A stretch of 64,000 nt of DNA from Sarcocystis neurona (taxonomy: Eukaryota; Apicomplexa; Conoidasida; Eucoccidiorida; Sarcocystidae): assembly GCA_000727475.1 (NCBI GenBank), contig KL647328.1, forward strand, positions 600,680 to 664,679, read 5' to 3'. The position numbers were made by a program, and so were the translations under genes. Shown here in pieces: positions 52,951-64,000 of the stretch. Within the stretch, counting starts at the first letter, position 1; every line of letters starts with the position of its first letter. Below the pieces are notes generated by a model. The model saw nothing but the letters and a program-made list of their open reading frames with translations. It ran no database searches and was not told the DNA's origin.

Positions 52951-53571
52951 TCATAAGAGAAGTGCTTGTAGAACGCGGGGCAGCTGCCAGCAGCTGGCCC
53001 TCGGGAATGGGGGGCACCGTCTTTGAGACTGCAAAGGCGGGGTGCGGCTGTGCCTTCTTGCAGCAGCAGCAACTCTTGAGGAGTTTGCAGCAAAGAAGCT
53101 TCTCTCGAGAAGCGAAGACTGCCTCGAGAACTTGCTGAAAGGTCCATGTGCTGGTCCTGGGCGTGCCTGCTCCTGCTCTCCCGATGATCTCCTGCCGTTG
53201 AGCTGATACTCCTGGGGTAGCTGCTGCCGACGCTCCTGCTGCACCTGCTGTTGCAGCTGAAACGCCTGTTGCTGCTGCTGGCTTGCCCTCTCACGCATGG
53301 GCACAAGCAGTGACGCTGCTGTTGAAATTCTTGTTGCTGCGCCTGCAGCTCTGCGTGCGCTGATACCTCCGCCGCTCTGCGTTGCTGCCGGTCGGCTTGC
53401 TTGCGTCGTGGCCGTTTCTATGTGGGCAGGGGCTCCGGCTGGCGCCCGAGGCGCGGCTGCTGCTGCTGTTGCTTCCGTCTGGGAGGTCTGCTGCCGCCCT
53501 GCAGCAGGCGCTGCGCGTCTGCGTCCGCAGGACCTGCTGCTTGTTCCGCTCCTGTGTCGGTCGTGCTACTC
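52951..53571 (-). CDS. candidate exon, Ala/Gln-rich, unidentified
   Basis: A minus-strand frame is open for about 200 codons after TAG at 53572-53574. It reads Ala/Thr/Arg-rich sequence, then SLLVPMRERASQQQQQAFQL, VQQERRQQLPQEYQLNGRRS and FSKFSRQSSLLERSFFAANS. The Gln-rich helix with interspersed Glu/Arg/Leu looks coding. A second frame reads AAEVSAHAELQAQQQEFQQQ over part of the same bases. Splice sites could not be fixed. It could belong to the giant gene's 5' end or to another gene. Confidence 0.35.
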
Positions 53572-54741
53572 ACCGCCCACCAGCTGCGGCTGCTCCTGCA
53601 CGCGCAGCCGCTACCCTTGCTGCTCTTGCAGCGCGTGCTCCTGCTGCTGGTCCCCGGCAGAAACCTTTTGCGTAGGCAAGCAGAGGCGAAGGAGGGTTGA
53701 CTCCAACGGAACCAGCACGCGGAGAAAGGGAAGGCGGCGTGTAAAGCAGCGAAGCATGACGTCAGCAAAGTCTCGGGAAGAGAAGAAGAGGCATAAAAAC
53801 CGGCTAACGCTCAGCTTTGCCGGACAAGAAGGAGTCACACGTGAAGAAGAGCGCCCGCAAGCAAGTGAAAACGGAAGGAAACAAGGTTCGTGTATTTTTT
53901 TCTGATAATTTGGGCCGGTGTGGGCAACAAAAATAGTTGTGTGGGCGGATGTAAAAGAAACAGACGCCGGGGGAGCAATTCACAGATATCTGCTGTTGCT
54001 TCCAGTGCTGGTCGTCTCCGGCAGCTGGGCAAAAGCGCTGTTGCCGCTGCTCCTGCTGCTGCGCCTGTTACCGTTGGTACTGCTGCTGTCATTGCTGGTG
54101 CTACCGGTTCTGTTGTCGCTGTTCCACTTGTGTGATAGCCAAAGATGGTTACGAGGGCTGCGGAGGATGAGCACGTGTAAAGACAACGCGCCGCAGCACG
54201 AGCTGTTCAAAGGTGCTGCAGCGGCGCAAAGTAGAGGGAAAAGAAATGATATGGCAGCACCAACAGGTGGAGAAGAGGCCGTAACCGCGCAGAGGAGAAA
54301 TCCGTGACTGCAACAACACAGGAGGTACGTAGTCGCCGCTCCGCGCTCTTTTGGACGGCCGCAGAAGAGAGAGAGGCGTGGACGAAATGTTCTGTGGCAA
54401 GCAGCAGAGAACGAAGCAGTGGACTGCCCCTCATATCTCGCAGTGGAAAAGGGAGTACGCACCCACAGCAGAGGAAGCAACAGCGGTAACAACACCTTGG
54501 CAGGGGAGAACGTGAGATGTCGCCGCCCCGCGCGGGGAGGGGGAGGAGAGAAAGCCCGAGAACCACAAAAAAGCTGCTCCTCCTGCTGCAGCTGCTGTGC
54601 TGCTCCGGTGCTGCTACACTGCTACCACACGACTGCTCCTAGTGCTGTTGTGGCTTCTGCTGCTCCAGTAGCTGTGCTGCTCCTGCTGCCGCTCCCTTGA
54701 GCTTCCCCTGCGCCTGCTGCCGCTGCGCACCTGCCGTGCAG

Positions 54742-54873
54742 CAGCAGGTGGTCTTGCGGCTACTGCAGCAGCGGGCGCCGGGTGTCCTCGCCCCCCATGT
54801 CGCGCTGCTGCAGCAGCTGCCCCGGCTGCAGCGACTCTCTGCAGCGGAGAAAGCAGCGAGGAACACGTCGTGA
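54742..54873 (+). CDS. exon of an unidentified plus-strand gene (helical Leu/Gln-rich)
   Basis: After CTGCCGTGCAG the frame reads QQVVLRLLQQRAPGVLAPHV and ALLQQLPRLQRLSAAEKAAR, ending NTS with an in-frame TGA at 54871-54873 and a GTGAGA donor at 54870. The amphipathic, non-repetitive wording is strong evidence for coding on the plus strand, opposite to the giant gene. If the donor is used (phase 2), the exon at 54991 can follow. No family is recognised. Confidence 0.5.
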   Translation, partial: QQVVLRLLQQRAPGVLAPHVALLQQLPRLQRLSAAEKAARNTS

Positions 54874-54990
54874 GACAACAGCCTCCGACACTTCTTCCCC
54901 GTCGCCACTGCCGCTGCTGGTGCTGTTCGCGCTACGCCTGCTCCTCTGAGTCAGCTACTACTTCATTGCAACTCCCTCTTCTCTCCACAG

Positions 54991-55113
54991 GCGCGGCGCC
55001 GCTGCTGCGAAGAAGAAGCTACTCCTGCGCCACGCACCCGCAGAACCCTGAGGAGCGCGGGTGAGCGGCGGTTTGAACTCTACGAACAGCAACAACACCT
55101 GCAGCAACAGTAG
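54991..55113 (+). CDS. possible next exon of the plus-strand gene
   Basis: A good acceptor (CTTCTCTCCACAG) precedes two usable frames. In phase with the GTGAGA donor at 54870 it gives a short basic tail (RGAAAAKKKLLLRHAPAEP) ending TGA at 55049-55051. In another phase it gives RRTLRSAGERRFELYEQQQH and a Gln tail ending TAG at 55111-55113. The first agrees with the splice phase; the second looks more like protein. Unresolved. Confidence 0.35.
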   Translation, partial: ARRRCCEEEATPAPRTRRTLRSAGERRFELYEQQQHLQQQ

Positions 55114-56514
55114 CGGGGTCAGCAGCGGTAATAGTGAAGCAACAACCTCAGCAGCACCGGTGTCCCGCAGAACCAGCAGCAAGCAGCAGCACCGCAGCGC
55201 AGAAGGCGCAACAGCAGCAGCACCAGTGACAGCAACCAAGCACACCAGCGCATCCGGCAGTGGATCCTGTGTGAATGAAGAAGCCTCGGGCCAGAGAGCC
55301 TTGCACCCGCCGCTTCTCCTAATCACCATAGCGACCCCTCGGGGCTGAAACACGACAGCAAGCAGCAGCAAGCAACAGCGCCCGCTTCACCCGAACTACT
55401 ACAGCAGCACCGCCAGTCGCTGCACTTCTGTTACAACACTGGGAGCAGCTTCCACACGGCGGTATAGACCTTCGCGTGCGTGAGGGCATCATCAGCGTGA
55501 GCGCTGCAACTGCAACAGCAGTAATCCCTGTTCACGGCTAGCAGCAGCAGGTGATATGCCCCGTGACGAAGGCCAAAGGAAGCGCTTGGAGCGCTGACGC
55601 GTTTACGTGGTCTGCGGGGAAGATCACCGGGAGCTGCAGAGGCGCAGCGGCCGCTCAGCAGCGGGCCCCCCCGGGCAACAACAGATACCTACCTCAGCAG
55701 ACGCGGCTGCGCGCGAGACGGACACACAATCTGCACACGCTGTTGCTGGTGCTTTTTTCGCAGTGGAACTTGCAGAGGTGTGTAGCTGTTCTGCTGAGGA
55801 TCTTGGGCGAGGACGCTCTTCGGGACGTGTGTAGAATTCCCTGACGCAGCCGGAAGCGCAGGAGTATTACAGCAGCAACACGAGCAGCAGTAACCGAGAC
55901 ACACGAGTGGAGGCACAGCTCCCTACGCAGCCATACGAAACGCCGGGGGGGGGCATTAGCAACAGCAAGACTGGCAGGAACAGGAGCAGAAGCAACAGCA
56001 GCAGCGAATCAGGTGCGAGTCTGCGGCGAATCGTCTGTAATAAATTGCTGGTGCCTCTGTTCACCTGCAGCTACAGCACACCAGCTGCACACCAGAAATG
56101 ACCCAGAGGTCAACACTATAGCAGCAGAGCCATCAGAGCAGCAAAGAACCAGCACTGCACCAACAGACGGAACGAGCTGCAGCAGAATCTCCTCCGAGTG
56201 GAAACTGCTGAGGTTTCAGTGGAGCACAGTCTCAAGAGGGCGCGCACAACAGCAGGGCAGCAGCACAAACATTAGCAGAAAGAAGCGCAGCAAAAGCAGT
56301 GGAAGTACCACGCTTGGTATAGAGAGCAACAGTAGCCGCAGCAGAGGCAGCTGCAGCTGCACGAAAACTCGAAACAAGAGCAGCATCAGCACCACCTACA
56401 GGAGCAGCAAAATCAGGACAAGCAGCGGCCACAAAAGCAGCGCTGGTAGCAACAGGAGTGTAGGGAGTGACGTGGGGTGTCACGTGGAACTGTAGTGCTC
56501 GCTGGCCGAGTAAA
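55114..56514 (+). other. CAG/GCA-rich stretch, probably containing further plus-strand exons
   Basis: Several plus-strand frames are Ala- or Gln-rich with normal-looking islands: VVCGEDHRELQRRSGRS near 55603-55660; ADAAARETDTQSAHAVAG near 55699-55752; RAAAQTLAERSAAKAVEVP near 56255-56313; RKLETRAASAPPTGAAKSGQ near 56361-56420. Boundaries cannot be set. The minus-strand frame at 56232-56597 is an Ala-rich antisense alternative. Confidence 0.35.
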
Positions 56515-56664
56515 GCAGCTTGGGACGAACTGAAGCAGCACGAGCACCTGCAGGACAAGTTTGTCGTCATGGTGCTGCAACCACTCTGCGTCGTCACGTA
56601 TCAGTACCAGCAAGAGAAGGAGGCTCTTCAAATATACGAGAAACAGCAAGCGTCAGAAGGATGA
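56515..56664 (+). CDS. terminal exon of the unidentified plus-strand gene
   Basis: The frame reads AAWDELKQHEHLQDKFVVMV, LQPLCVVTYQYQQEKEALQI and YEKQQASEG before TGA at 56662-56664. It lacks homopolymer bias and forms two clear helices with a hydrophobic middle, so it is very likely coding. The 5' limit near the AAAGCAG at 56509-56515 is a guess. The helices suggest a coiled-coil or bundle protein; no family is recognised. Confidence 0.5.
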   Translation, partial: AAWDELKQHEHLQDKFVVMVLQPLCVVTYQYQQEKEALQIYEKQQASEG

Positions 56665-59600
56665 TTTGCTGCAGAATAGAGAGCGAGCTGAAGGATGGGC
56701 CAGCACAAGTAGGCGGGGCTGGCCTTCAGTCTGCTTCGCAAGCAGAAGTCGTGTTTTTCGAACAAACGCCTCTATATTCTGTGGTACGTAGATCCATTTG
56801 CTGCTTCAGCAAAGGGCGTCTGAGGGGGGTGTATTATCGGGACAGTGCAGCCGCCAAGCATAAAAGCTGCTGTGCGATGTGTGTGCTCGTGGCAAAAGTA
56901 CACGACTAGTCTGCACACCAGCAATATTTCTTGTGACATACTGCTGCTGCGGGGATACGCTATTGATGCTGATATATGCCGCTGCAAGTAGAAGCGTCTG
57001 ATACGGTTCTCGCAGCAGCAACGTGCGCAGATAACCGCTGGACCCCAGAAGCTCAGAAAACGAAATACGCGTCGCTGGGAGAATGCAGCAGCATATTCTC
57101 GTGCTGCTGCCCAAAGGGGGAAGAGCTGCTCCGCTTGTGAGTGTCCGAATGCCACGCAAGAATTAGTTACCAACGGACGTGTAGCTACGTGAACCTTCTT
57201 AATCGTTGAGGACACACATGTGAATGTATATAGGTACAACTCGCATGTGAAATTTGGGCGCACAGAGAACTTCGCGTACATAAACATGTGACAACTACAC
57301 GTATAGAGTTCGTATTTGCGGGTACTGCGCCACTGTCGGCACAATGCTGCCTAATACAGGGTGCGTGCGAGGCATCCCCGGTTAAGAGGATCTACGAAGC
57401 TAGTTGGGGAAGGACACCCACAAACCTGTACTGGTTTGCCGCGTCCCATGGAAAGAAAGGTGTATCTTTGAATTCTTCAGCACACATTTATGGAGAGGTA
57501 CGCGAGTATTCATAGGTGGATAAGGAAGCAGGCAGTAGTCAAGGGGTTCGTGCGACCGTGCCTGGGAAGATGCACGCGTAGGAATCGGTCTGCAGACACG
57601 TGCCTGTGTGCGCATGTAGAGGCGTACGTACGAGTTTGAGCGTAAGTATGACGGTCGCTGCGCGTCTAACACCTGAGTGTACGCATGTGTAGGTTACAAC
57701 TTCCATCTACCAGAGAAACATATTTCACTGGTAGCGCACATCTATAGCAAAGCCGTACAAGCTTGTGCGTAATCGTGCGAATATACATGCTGAAGCCTGT
57801 CTCAACAGCAGCTACGCTCCTAAGTATGTCTTTGTATTCTGGTACGTAGAAACAGATGGGAACGCCCTTTGCGTGCTGTCATAGTAGTGATGACTAGTCG
57901 TGACGCTATACGTGGTCATGCCTGGACGACGCACAAGTGAGTAAGTTTGCGGTAGATCTAAGTGTCGACACGCAAGTGCTCCTGTACACACGGAATAAGC
58001 AGACGAGTACGAATATGCGTAGACACGTCTGTGCACGTGAACATTTTACTGTTGTGTACGTGTACAGAAAGGTACACGTTTGTATGGTACGTACGCACGT
58101 GCTCGGGGCCCTGTACCGCTAGGGTATAAACCCTAACATCTGTACTTATCTGAGCGTAGTTAGCTGTGCGTAAAAGACTACACCTGAAGAGGTGCGTGTG
58201 CGCCTCGACTTATGGTCTGAATGGAAGGACACGGGTGTACCCCTGTGTTATGTACCTGGCGTGTATGTAATCTGACTGTGAACATATTCCTCTGAGTGTA
58301 AAGAGGATTAGATCCGTACACGTATTCTATTTCTTTACTTAGCTGTCTACAGCTGATTTCAAGCGTGACTCAATTCTTGTAATCCACACAGCGACTACGC
58401 GTGCCCGCAGTTCAAGCTCAGGTATAGTGCGGTCGTGAAATTGGGCTTTTCCCTACATGTGTCTGTAAATTCCTCCGGTGGCGTCTGTGTAGTAAGTCAC
58501 TTATATAAAGGGTGCGCTTCCGTTACAGCTCGTGGAGACGACTGCCCGCGTGTACGCGAAAATTCGCACCGTAACGTAGGCATGTAGTTAACTCCTTAAT
58601 GAAGGCATCGACGTACCCTGTACGAGGGCGTACCCCCGTTCTCCTACGGGGCTGTCGCGTCTAGACGTGTACGGGTTTGTTCCTGAAACATTTTCAGCTG
58701 CGAGCTACTTTAAACAGGAAAAATGGATCTTAGTCAGCACGCCAACATGGGTGCGGCTGCATGTCTGCGTCCACTTAAGCACTCTCTGGAGTAGTGTGAG
58801 GAGATTCGTACGTCGCAGTCTGTCCCTGTTCTCGCCTGAGTAAGAGCTATTCGGCAACGACGCAGGTAGTTTCTCTACGAGGTACCAAACGCACCGATGT
58901 CCTCATTAGTGTCAATTGTCACAGACTTGTATAAATGTAGACGTGAGGAACTCTGCATCTCCCGCCACTCGGAAGTCTTGTGAATAAGTACGAGTTCCGA
59001 CGTAATTTCCGGTTTTCTTGCCTCCAGTTTTTCCGAGAGCTTCTGTTTTTCGTGGACTCGCTCCTTTTCGTGGAGTGAGGTCGTTTGTGGGACAACTTAA
59101 ATGGGCTCAAAGAAGACTTCCGCTTCCCGCGAGACGGCTCCTTCACATAGCCTTTTCCCGCAGAAGCGGCAGAACCATTAGAACAAGAGTGCAACGAAAA
59201 TAGAAAACAAGTGCGTCTCAGGACTCCGAGGCTGCTCCTTAAAAGAAACGTTGCCTCCCCGCAGAAGCGGCAGAAGCACTGCAGAAGAATGCAACGAGAA
59301 GAAAAAGCAACTTCTTCACAGGACTCCTTCACTTGGAACTTTTAGTTTAGTCAGCAGGAAACACTTCTCTCGCGGCATGCCAAAGTCCCAGTTATCTGAA
59401 GTGTCACTTTCGCAGGAAGTGTTCGCTCCCATCACAGGCCCCGACTTTCTGCAAATTTTGCCTGAAGGGTAATGCATATCTCTACGTAAACTTCTGTTCT
59501 TCGGACGAACCACGTAGACTGGTGGATTTCTACATTCAACGCCTTAGGGATATTATTGAAGTTTTGTCCACACTTACTCATGGTTTGACTCAGTTGTTAC

Positions 59601-61922
59601 AGGAGCAGCTGTTGGGGTTACAGCATATACGCGCGTGAACATACACGCGTGCATATGTACGTATATATACAGGTAGATAGATGTATGTGCGTATGCACTT
59701 GTGTGTACATGCGTACTTACATAGATACATGTATTTATATTTTACACCTTTTTGTGAGAGGCACGCTCAAGGCGTCGCTAGTCTCTACCATTAACAGAGC
59801 AGCTCCTCGCGTCTCCATAACGTGAACCGAGCTTGTGCACACAGGAAATTTCTTTCTCGGAGACCTTTCGAGGAACGCGTCACGCACGATCCTTCTGTGC
59901 ATTTACATCGATATATGCGAGGATATACTGGGGGCGTAACTCCCGTACTGTGTATGAGTCTACCACCTATTCCTATACAAACATACGTTTACGTAGCTAC
60001 TGTATTACTGCAATTCCAAGCACGTCTTTATGCGAGAGAATACGTATATGTGTGTGTCTGGTCAAGTCTACGCTAATATTGGCGAGCTCCCGAATGCGAC
60101 AGAGGAATGAAGGGAGTTTTCTGAAGAGAAACTCCTTTCATCTGGTAGTGCCGTCTTTTCTGCTGTAGGACATCCGCACCGTTGTGCGTGAACTAGGTAT
60201 TTCGATGCCTTGTGTGCGTTTCTAGCGCAGCTCACACGTATAGATACAAAAACGGAAGTTCAAAAATATACTGTTTCATAGCAACACAATTAAACAACGA
60301 GACAAGGCAAAGGAAGAAGTTGCCCCGAGTACAAGGAAAGACTGTCTTCCCGCTAGTTGCCCTGAACGTGAATACCACGTGTGGAGCAGGTCTTTGTCGT
60401 GAGTCTCTACGCCGATACCGGAGCGTCTACACCCGCCTCCCCCAAGAAGTAATACCATTGCAGAGATCCACGTGGTTAGTTTGGGTAAACTCACATAATT
60501 CACTGAGGACGTTCACCTTCGTGTACCTACACACAAATATACGAGTGAGTACCATTGCAGCCCTCAGACCGTGTGCAGTATTGACGTACAAGTATAGTAC
60601 CCACGGGCCCACGGATCATGCCATAGATACAATTAGTACGTATGTTTACATATCTACTTCCAATATTTATCTGAAATGGCAACAGCGTAGTGGTAAGCGT
60701 GTAGTAAAAACCTATCTGGACAAGCAGTGGTTTCCAAAGAACGGAAACGCCTCTCCATAACATTGCTCTGTAGCCCATGCTTGTACAACTTTTCTACTGC
60801 AAGAGGCGACGTGGTGGAGCAGGATCCCAAAAGAAAGACACTATCAAAAGCCGTACTGTCGTCTCACAGCATGGGAGCAGTGACTCGCGTGCGGTACATA
60901 CTTATGTGTATATCCGTGTAGAAAGTGAGCGCGAGCGAGGTACATATGCACCTCTACGACCACACACGTGTGTGCGTAGATCATACATAGACGCCGCCGC
61001 AGCCAGCCTTAATGTCCCGGCTGCAGCATTCAGTGCGTGCTCTGCGTAGCTGAAAGCAGCCTCCCAAGCCAACTATAATATTAAACGTGGACAGGCTCGC
61101 CCGCATGCCTGCTTCCCATTCAAAAAAGGAAGCGCGAGTCCACTTCGGTACAAAAGAAGCGAGCCAAACTTCGTACGCTTTCACGTGTATACACGCACAT
61201 ATTTGGGCATGCAGATACACACGAACACCTCTCCATCTTTGTAGATAGCAATGTAGAGCATACACATGCGCTGCGGTGGAGTCATCTGACGGATACACGG
61301 CAGGAGACACTACAACAAGGCTTTCACAGAGGCGCACTCCCCAAACACTCCGTTCTGCGGTTCTAACGGGAGAAGAGCAACACTAGTCGTGCACGTAAAC
61401 GTAAGCAAGCAAATGTATGTACGTAAATGCTTGTACACACACATATATATGTATACATATCGGCGCAGACGGCCACGAAAACAAACGAATGGACAGTAAA
61501 CGGATCTGTACAGAGACAGAGAGAAAGCGAACGCGTGTCTATTCGAACTGGTCAAAAGTGTTAGAGATAGAACTAGACGAGCATTTCGACTAATCCTGTA
61601 GACGGAGACAGGCACGTCTACAGGCGGCGGGCGGTTATACGCTGCTGACTACTCTACACGCATACTCACACTCGTAAGGGAATGCACGCAGCTGCCAAAC
61701 ACGTCGTGCCAATGTGAGGAGAGGCGGCGGACTCTTCTGCGTAGCAGCCCTTCCTCCCGTAGTATAACAGAAAGGTCATCTAAGTGAAAACATTTTTCCT
61801 TCCGCAGGGTTTGCCCGAGGCTGGATTACTAAGAAACTACATAGCAATTCTCCCCACTCAAAACTGCCGTTGCTGCTGCTGCAATGTTCTCCTTTGACGG
61901 TGCGTTGCCCGGTAGTTGATCT
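56665..61922. other. repeat-poor stretch, no gene recognised
   Basis: Composition is near neutral with scattered TA tracts (59660-59740) and no coding-type triplet repeats. The longest open frame (plus, 60212-60760) has no domain and reads as chance. A tandem duplication lies at 59160-59335. The 3' untranslated regions of the flanking genes may fall at its two ends. Confidence 0.45.
59160..59335. repeat. 100-base tandem duplication, about two copies
   Basis: CGCAGAAGCGGCAGAA occurs at 59160 and 59260. Both copies are followed by TGCAACGA with AA-rich flanks and by CAGGACTCC. Identity is partial. A diverged third start (GGCTCCTTCACATAG upstream versus GACTCCTTCACTTGG downstream) suggests the array was once longer. 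Confidence 0.7.
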
Positions 61923-63973
61923 TCACGTAAGACCCGAGTGGTCGAGAAGGGAGCGTGCGACGGATCCGGCGTAAATGAGCGGTGGCCACCCAGCAGCGAC
62001 ATCGGGTAGCACACTCTGCTGGTGCTGGTGGTACTGCTTCTGCTCTCGGTGGGATTGTGTCTGTCCCTCTGAGCCGCTTTTCGTGCTGCTCCCGTTGTCG
62101 CTGAGACGCAGTGCCCATAGCAGTGCTTCGATCACAACGTAAGTCCTCAGCGAGACAACTCCTGCGTACAACGCCCTGCGTTCTGCTTCGGTTTCTTCTG
62201 CTGCTATTCGCCTACAAACATGTGAGGGTTCTTGCTGCTGCAGCTCGTCTCGCTGGTTCGAAGCGTCGCCTCTGTCACACCATGCCCCCCCCTCAAAGTA
62301 GTGAAGGCACGCCTCTGCTGCTCCGCGCACTGCAGCCGCTGCTGCTGAAGCAGCTGCTCTTACTCTAGCCATAGTGCCCTGCTCTAGCGGATGATCTGGC
62401 GCGCCCTTGCCGCCGGTGTCCTCTTCCACGTAACATCGACTTGTGCTGTCTGGTGCTGCAGGAGCTGCAGATGACCTCTCTGCCGAATGCGAACTTTCTG
62501 TTTTGTAGTCGCTAACGTCTGTGTCTCCTCGCTGGGTCTCCCGACTCCTCGCTGTAATAGCGCAGCTGCTCTTCTGACTACCGCTGCTGTTGCGACTGCT
62601 GTGCCTGCTGCTGCTCTCATTAGTACTGCCGGGGACGCTGCTGTTGTTGCTGCTGGAGCTGCTACTACTCTCGCTGTCTTCCTGCTTGCTGGTGCTTCTG
62701 ACTTGGCTGACTCTGTCAGGCAGCCTACCGCAGGACCGGTGAAGACTCCACCACGGGGTTCTGAACGACGGACGCAGTGACATATGGATGAAAGAAGCTT
62801 CTTCCTGCGCTTGCAGCAGGACGTGGAGAGCTTGTGAAGCGCGGAATGCGGGACATGAGACGGCAGCCAGGGCTCTCTCAGTGGCCTTGTCTACGTCTGC
62901 GATGTCTCTGTCTCCCCCGCTGAGCACCGAAAAGTGGCTCGCAGGCGCTCGGCGGCAGGAGGGCTCCTCAGCAACAAGGAATGAGAGAAGTTGGGAGCTC
63001 CTCTGGCTGCCGCCGCCCCTTGCTCTGCTGTCGTTTCTGGCGTTTATTCTGCTTCGCGCTTTGCCCACAGTCCCTGCTTGTGTGTGAGATGCACCGCCGC
63101 TAACAAATGATCGCACCAACGAAGCGGAGTTCCTGCAAGCTCTGGCAGCTGCAGCACGTATTGTCGTTGCAACGCTGCTGCAGAGGCTTGCCGCGCCGAG
63201 CTGGCCACCGGTCGTGCTGCTCCTCCTGCTGAGGTCACTACTACTGCTGCGGCTGCGCCGGTCCTCACTACACGGCTGCGGAGCAGCAGGGGGGTTCCAC
63301 CACTTTGGATGTTGCACAGGACGGTACTTGCGATGGCGAGCGAGCGTCGCCAGTTCGTTCACGCAGGCGTCGACTGCTGCTTCCCTTGCTGTTGGTCTGC
63401 TGCTGTTGCTGCGCTGCTGCTGTCGACCGTCACCAGCAGCAGAAATACCTACAGACGAAGGAGCGCCGTCGGCAGCAGGTGGCTCTAGACTCGCAGCACG
63501 CTGCTCCACTGCATGGCGGCTACTGCTGCTGCTTGTGTCCAAACGCCTCTCTTTTGCTGCTGCTGCTGTCCCTGTAGTGGTTGCTTCTTCCCCCAAGCCT
63601 TCCTTCTTCCTTGCTTTCCCTCCTGCTGGTACACCGTGCCGCTCTGGGACGCCGTCCTCCCGAGCAGAGCCACCCCGCTGCTGTTGGTGGTGCTGAGGCT
63701 CGCCTGCTTGACGCGCAGATGCAGCAGAAGCAGCAGCAGCGCCCTTTCCTGCCTTCTCCGCAGAAAGTCGACCCTTTCCCCCGTGCTGCACTTTCTTGTC
63801 ACGACGCCGAGATTTCTCCCCGTGAATCCCCTCCTTCTTCTCCTTCTGCTTGCTCTTCTGAGGCTGTTGTTCCTGCCGTTGCAGCGGAGGCTCCGTTTTC
63901 AAAGTGCCGTCTGGCCTGGCGAGAGCTGTTGCTGCTCCTCGTAACGCAGCCACCAAATTCGGCAAAGTTGTTG
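61923..63973 (-). CDS. large exon of an unidentified Ser/Ala-rich protein, cut by the right edge
   Basis: After an acceptor TATTTTGCAG (phase 1) at 63974 the frame reads TTLPNLVAALRGAATALARP and continues for about 680 codons. It has Lys/Gln-rich, Ser/Arg-rich and Ala-rich regions. Normal islands include AAVDACVNELATLARHRKYR, FRASQALHVLLQAQEEASFI, WWSLHRSCGRLPDRVSQV, ACLHYFEGGAWCDRGD and LRTYVVIEALLWALRLSD. It ends SLLDHSGLT with TGA at 61923-61925. An overlapping frame just before this point reads REDQLPGNAPSKENIAAAAT to a stop at 61829, so the true end may use that frame. Upstream exons are outside the window. No domain could be named. Confidence 0.65.
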
Positions 63974-64000
63974 CTGCAAAATAGCTACGCAGCCATGGAG

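Noticed and set aside
58120..58140. AGGGTATAAACCCTAAC as a possible telomere-like word
   Set aside because: A single occurrence with no tandem array, so not telomeric.
60212..60760. Plus-strand open frame of 182 codons in repeat-poor DNA
   Set aside because: No domain, no splice sites, ordinary for chance given the number of frames in 5 kb.
1..64000. CRISPR arrays, bacterial-type operons or insertion sequences
   Set aside because: The direct repeats found are eukaryotic mini- and microsatellites without regular unique spacers, and no transposase-like frame was seen.

Overview
The window looks like nuclear DNA of a coccidian apicomplexan, most probably Eimeria. Three things point there. Coding exons are full of GCA/CAG-phase trinucleotide runs giving long Ala, Gln, Ser and Gly tracts. 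Repeat-rich stretches (about 0-4 kb, 18-57 kb, 62-64 kb) alternate with repeat-poor stretches (about 4.5-17.5 kb, 57-61.8 kb). Introns carry TA/CA microsatellites and end in (T/C)AG. Because the repeats are free of stops in several frames, long open frames also occur antisense to real exons, so I judged coding strand by non-repetitive protein motifs, splice sites and phase.

Layout. 1-755: microsatellite/minisatellite DNA around a 368-base assembly gap. 797-3518 (+): last exons of an unidentified low-complexity protein gene. 3.5-10.5 kb: no convincing gene. 11187-13096 (+): a two-exon TMEM14-family membrane protein, preceded by a long pyrimidine-rich tract. 13-17.7 kb: nothing recognised. 17.7-19.7 kb: weak minus-strand coding signals and two minisatellites. 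19717-50885 (-): a chain of about 14 exons with matching phases that I read as one giant gene. 51.6-53.6 kb (-): further candidate upstream exons. 54.3-56.7 kb (+): exons of an unidentified gene. 57-61.9 kb: repeat-poor, no gene seen. 61923-63973 (-): an exon of an unidentified gene cut by the right edge.

The giant gene is the main content. Read 5' to 3' on the minus strand it encodes: a Ser/Glu/Ala-rich leader; an RFTS-like domain (the replication-foci targeting fold of DNMT1) split over four or five exons; a DDT domain and WHIM/WSD motifs in the order found in ACF1/BAZ accessory subunits of ISWI-type chromatin remodellers; and a C-terminal BRWD/PHIP-like cryptic-tudor region. No methyltransferase, PHD finger, WD40 or bromodomain was seen. 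The predicted product is about 5,900 residues, probably a nuclear chromatin-remodelling scaffold. A 9-base C run at 38196-38204 puts the DDT and WHIM parts in different frames and is probably a one-base error or a true frameshift.

All gene models are read by eye. Exon ends are proposals based on GT/AG sites and phase, without transcript evidence.
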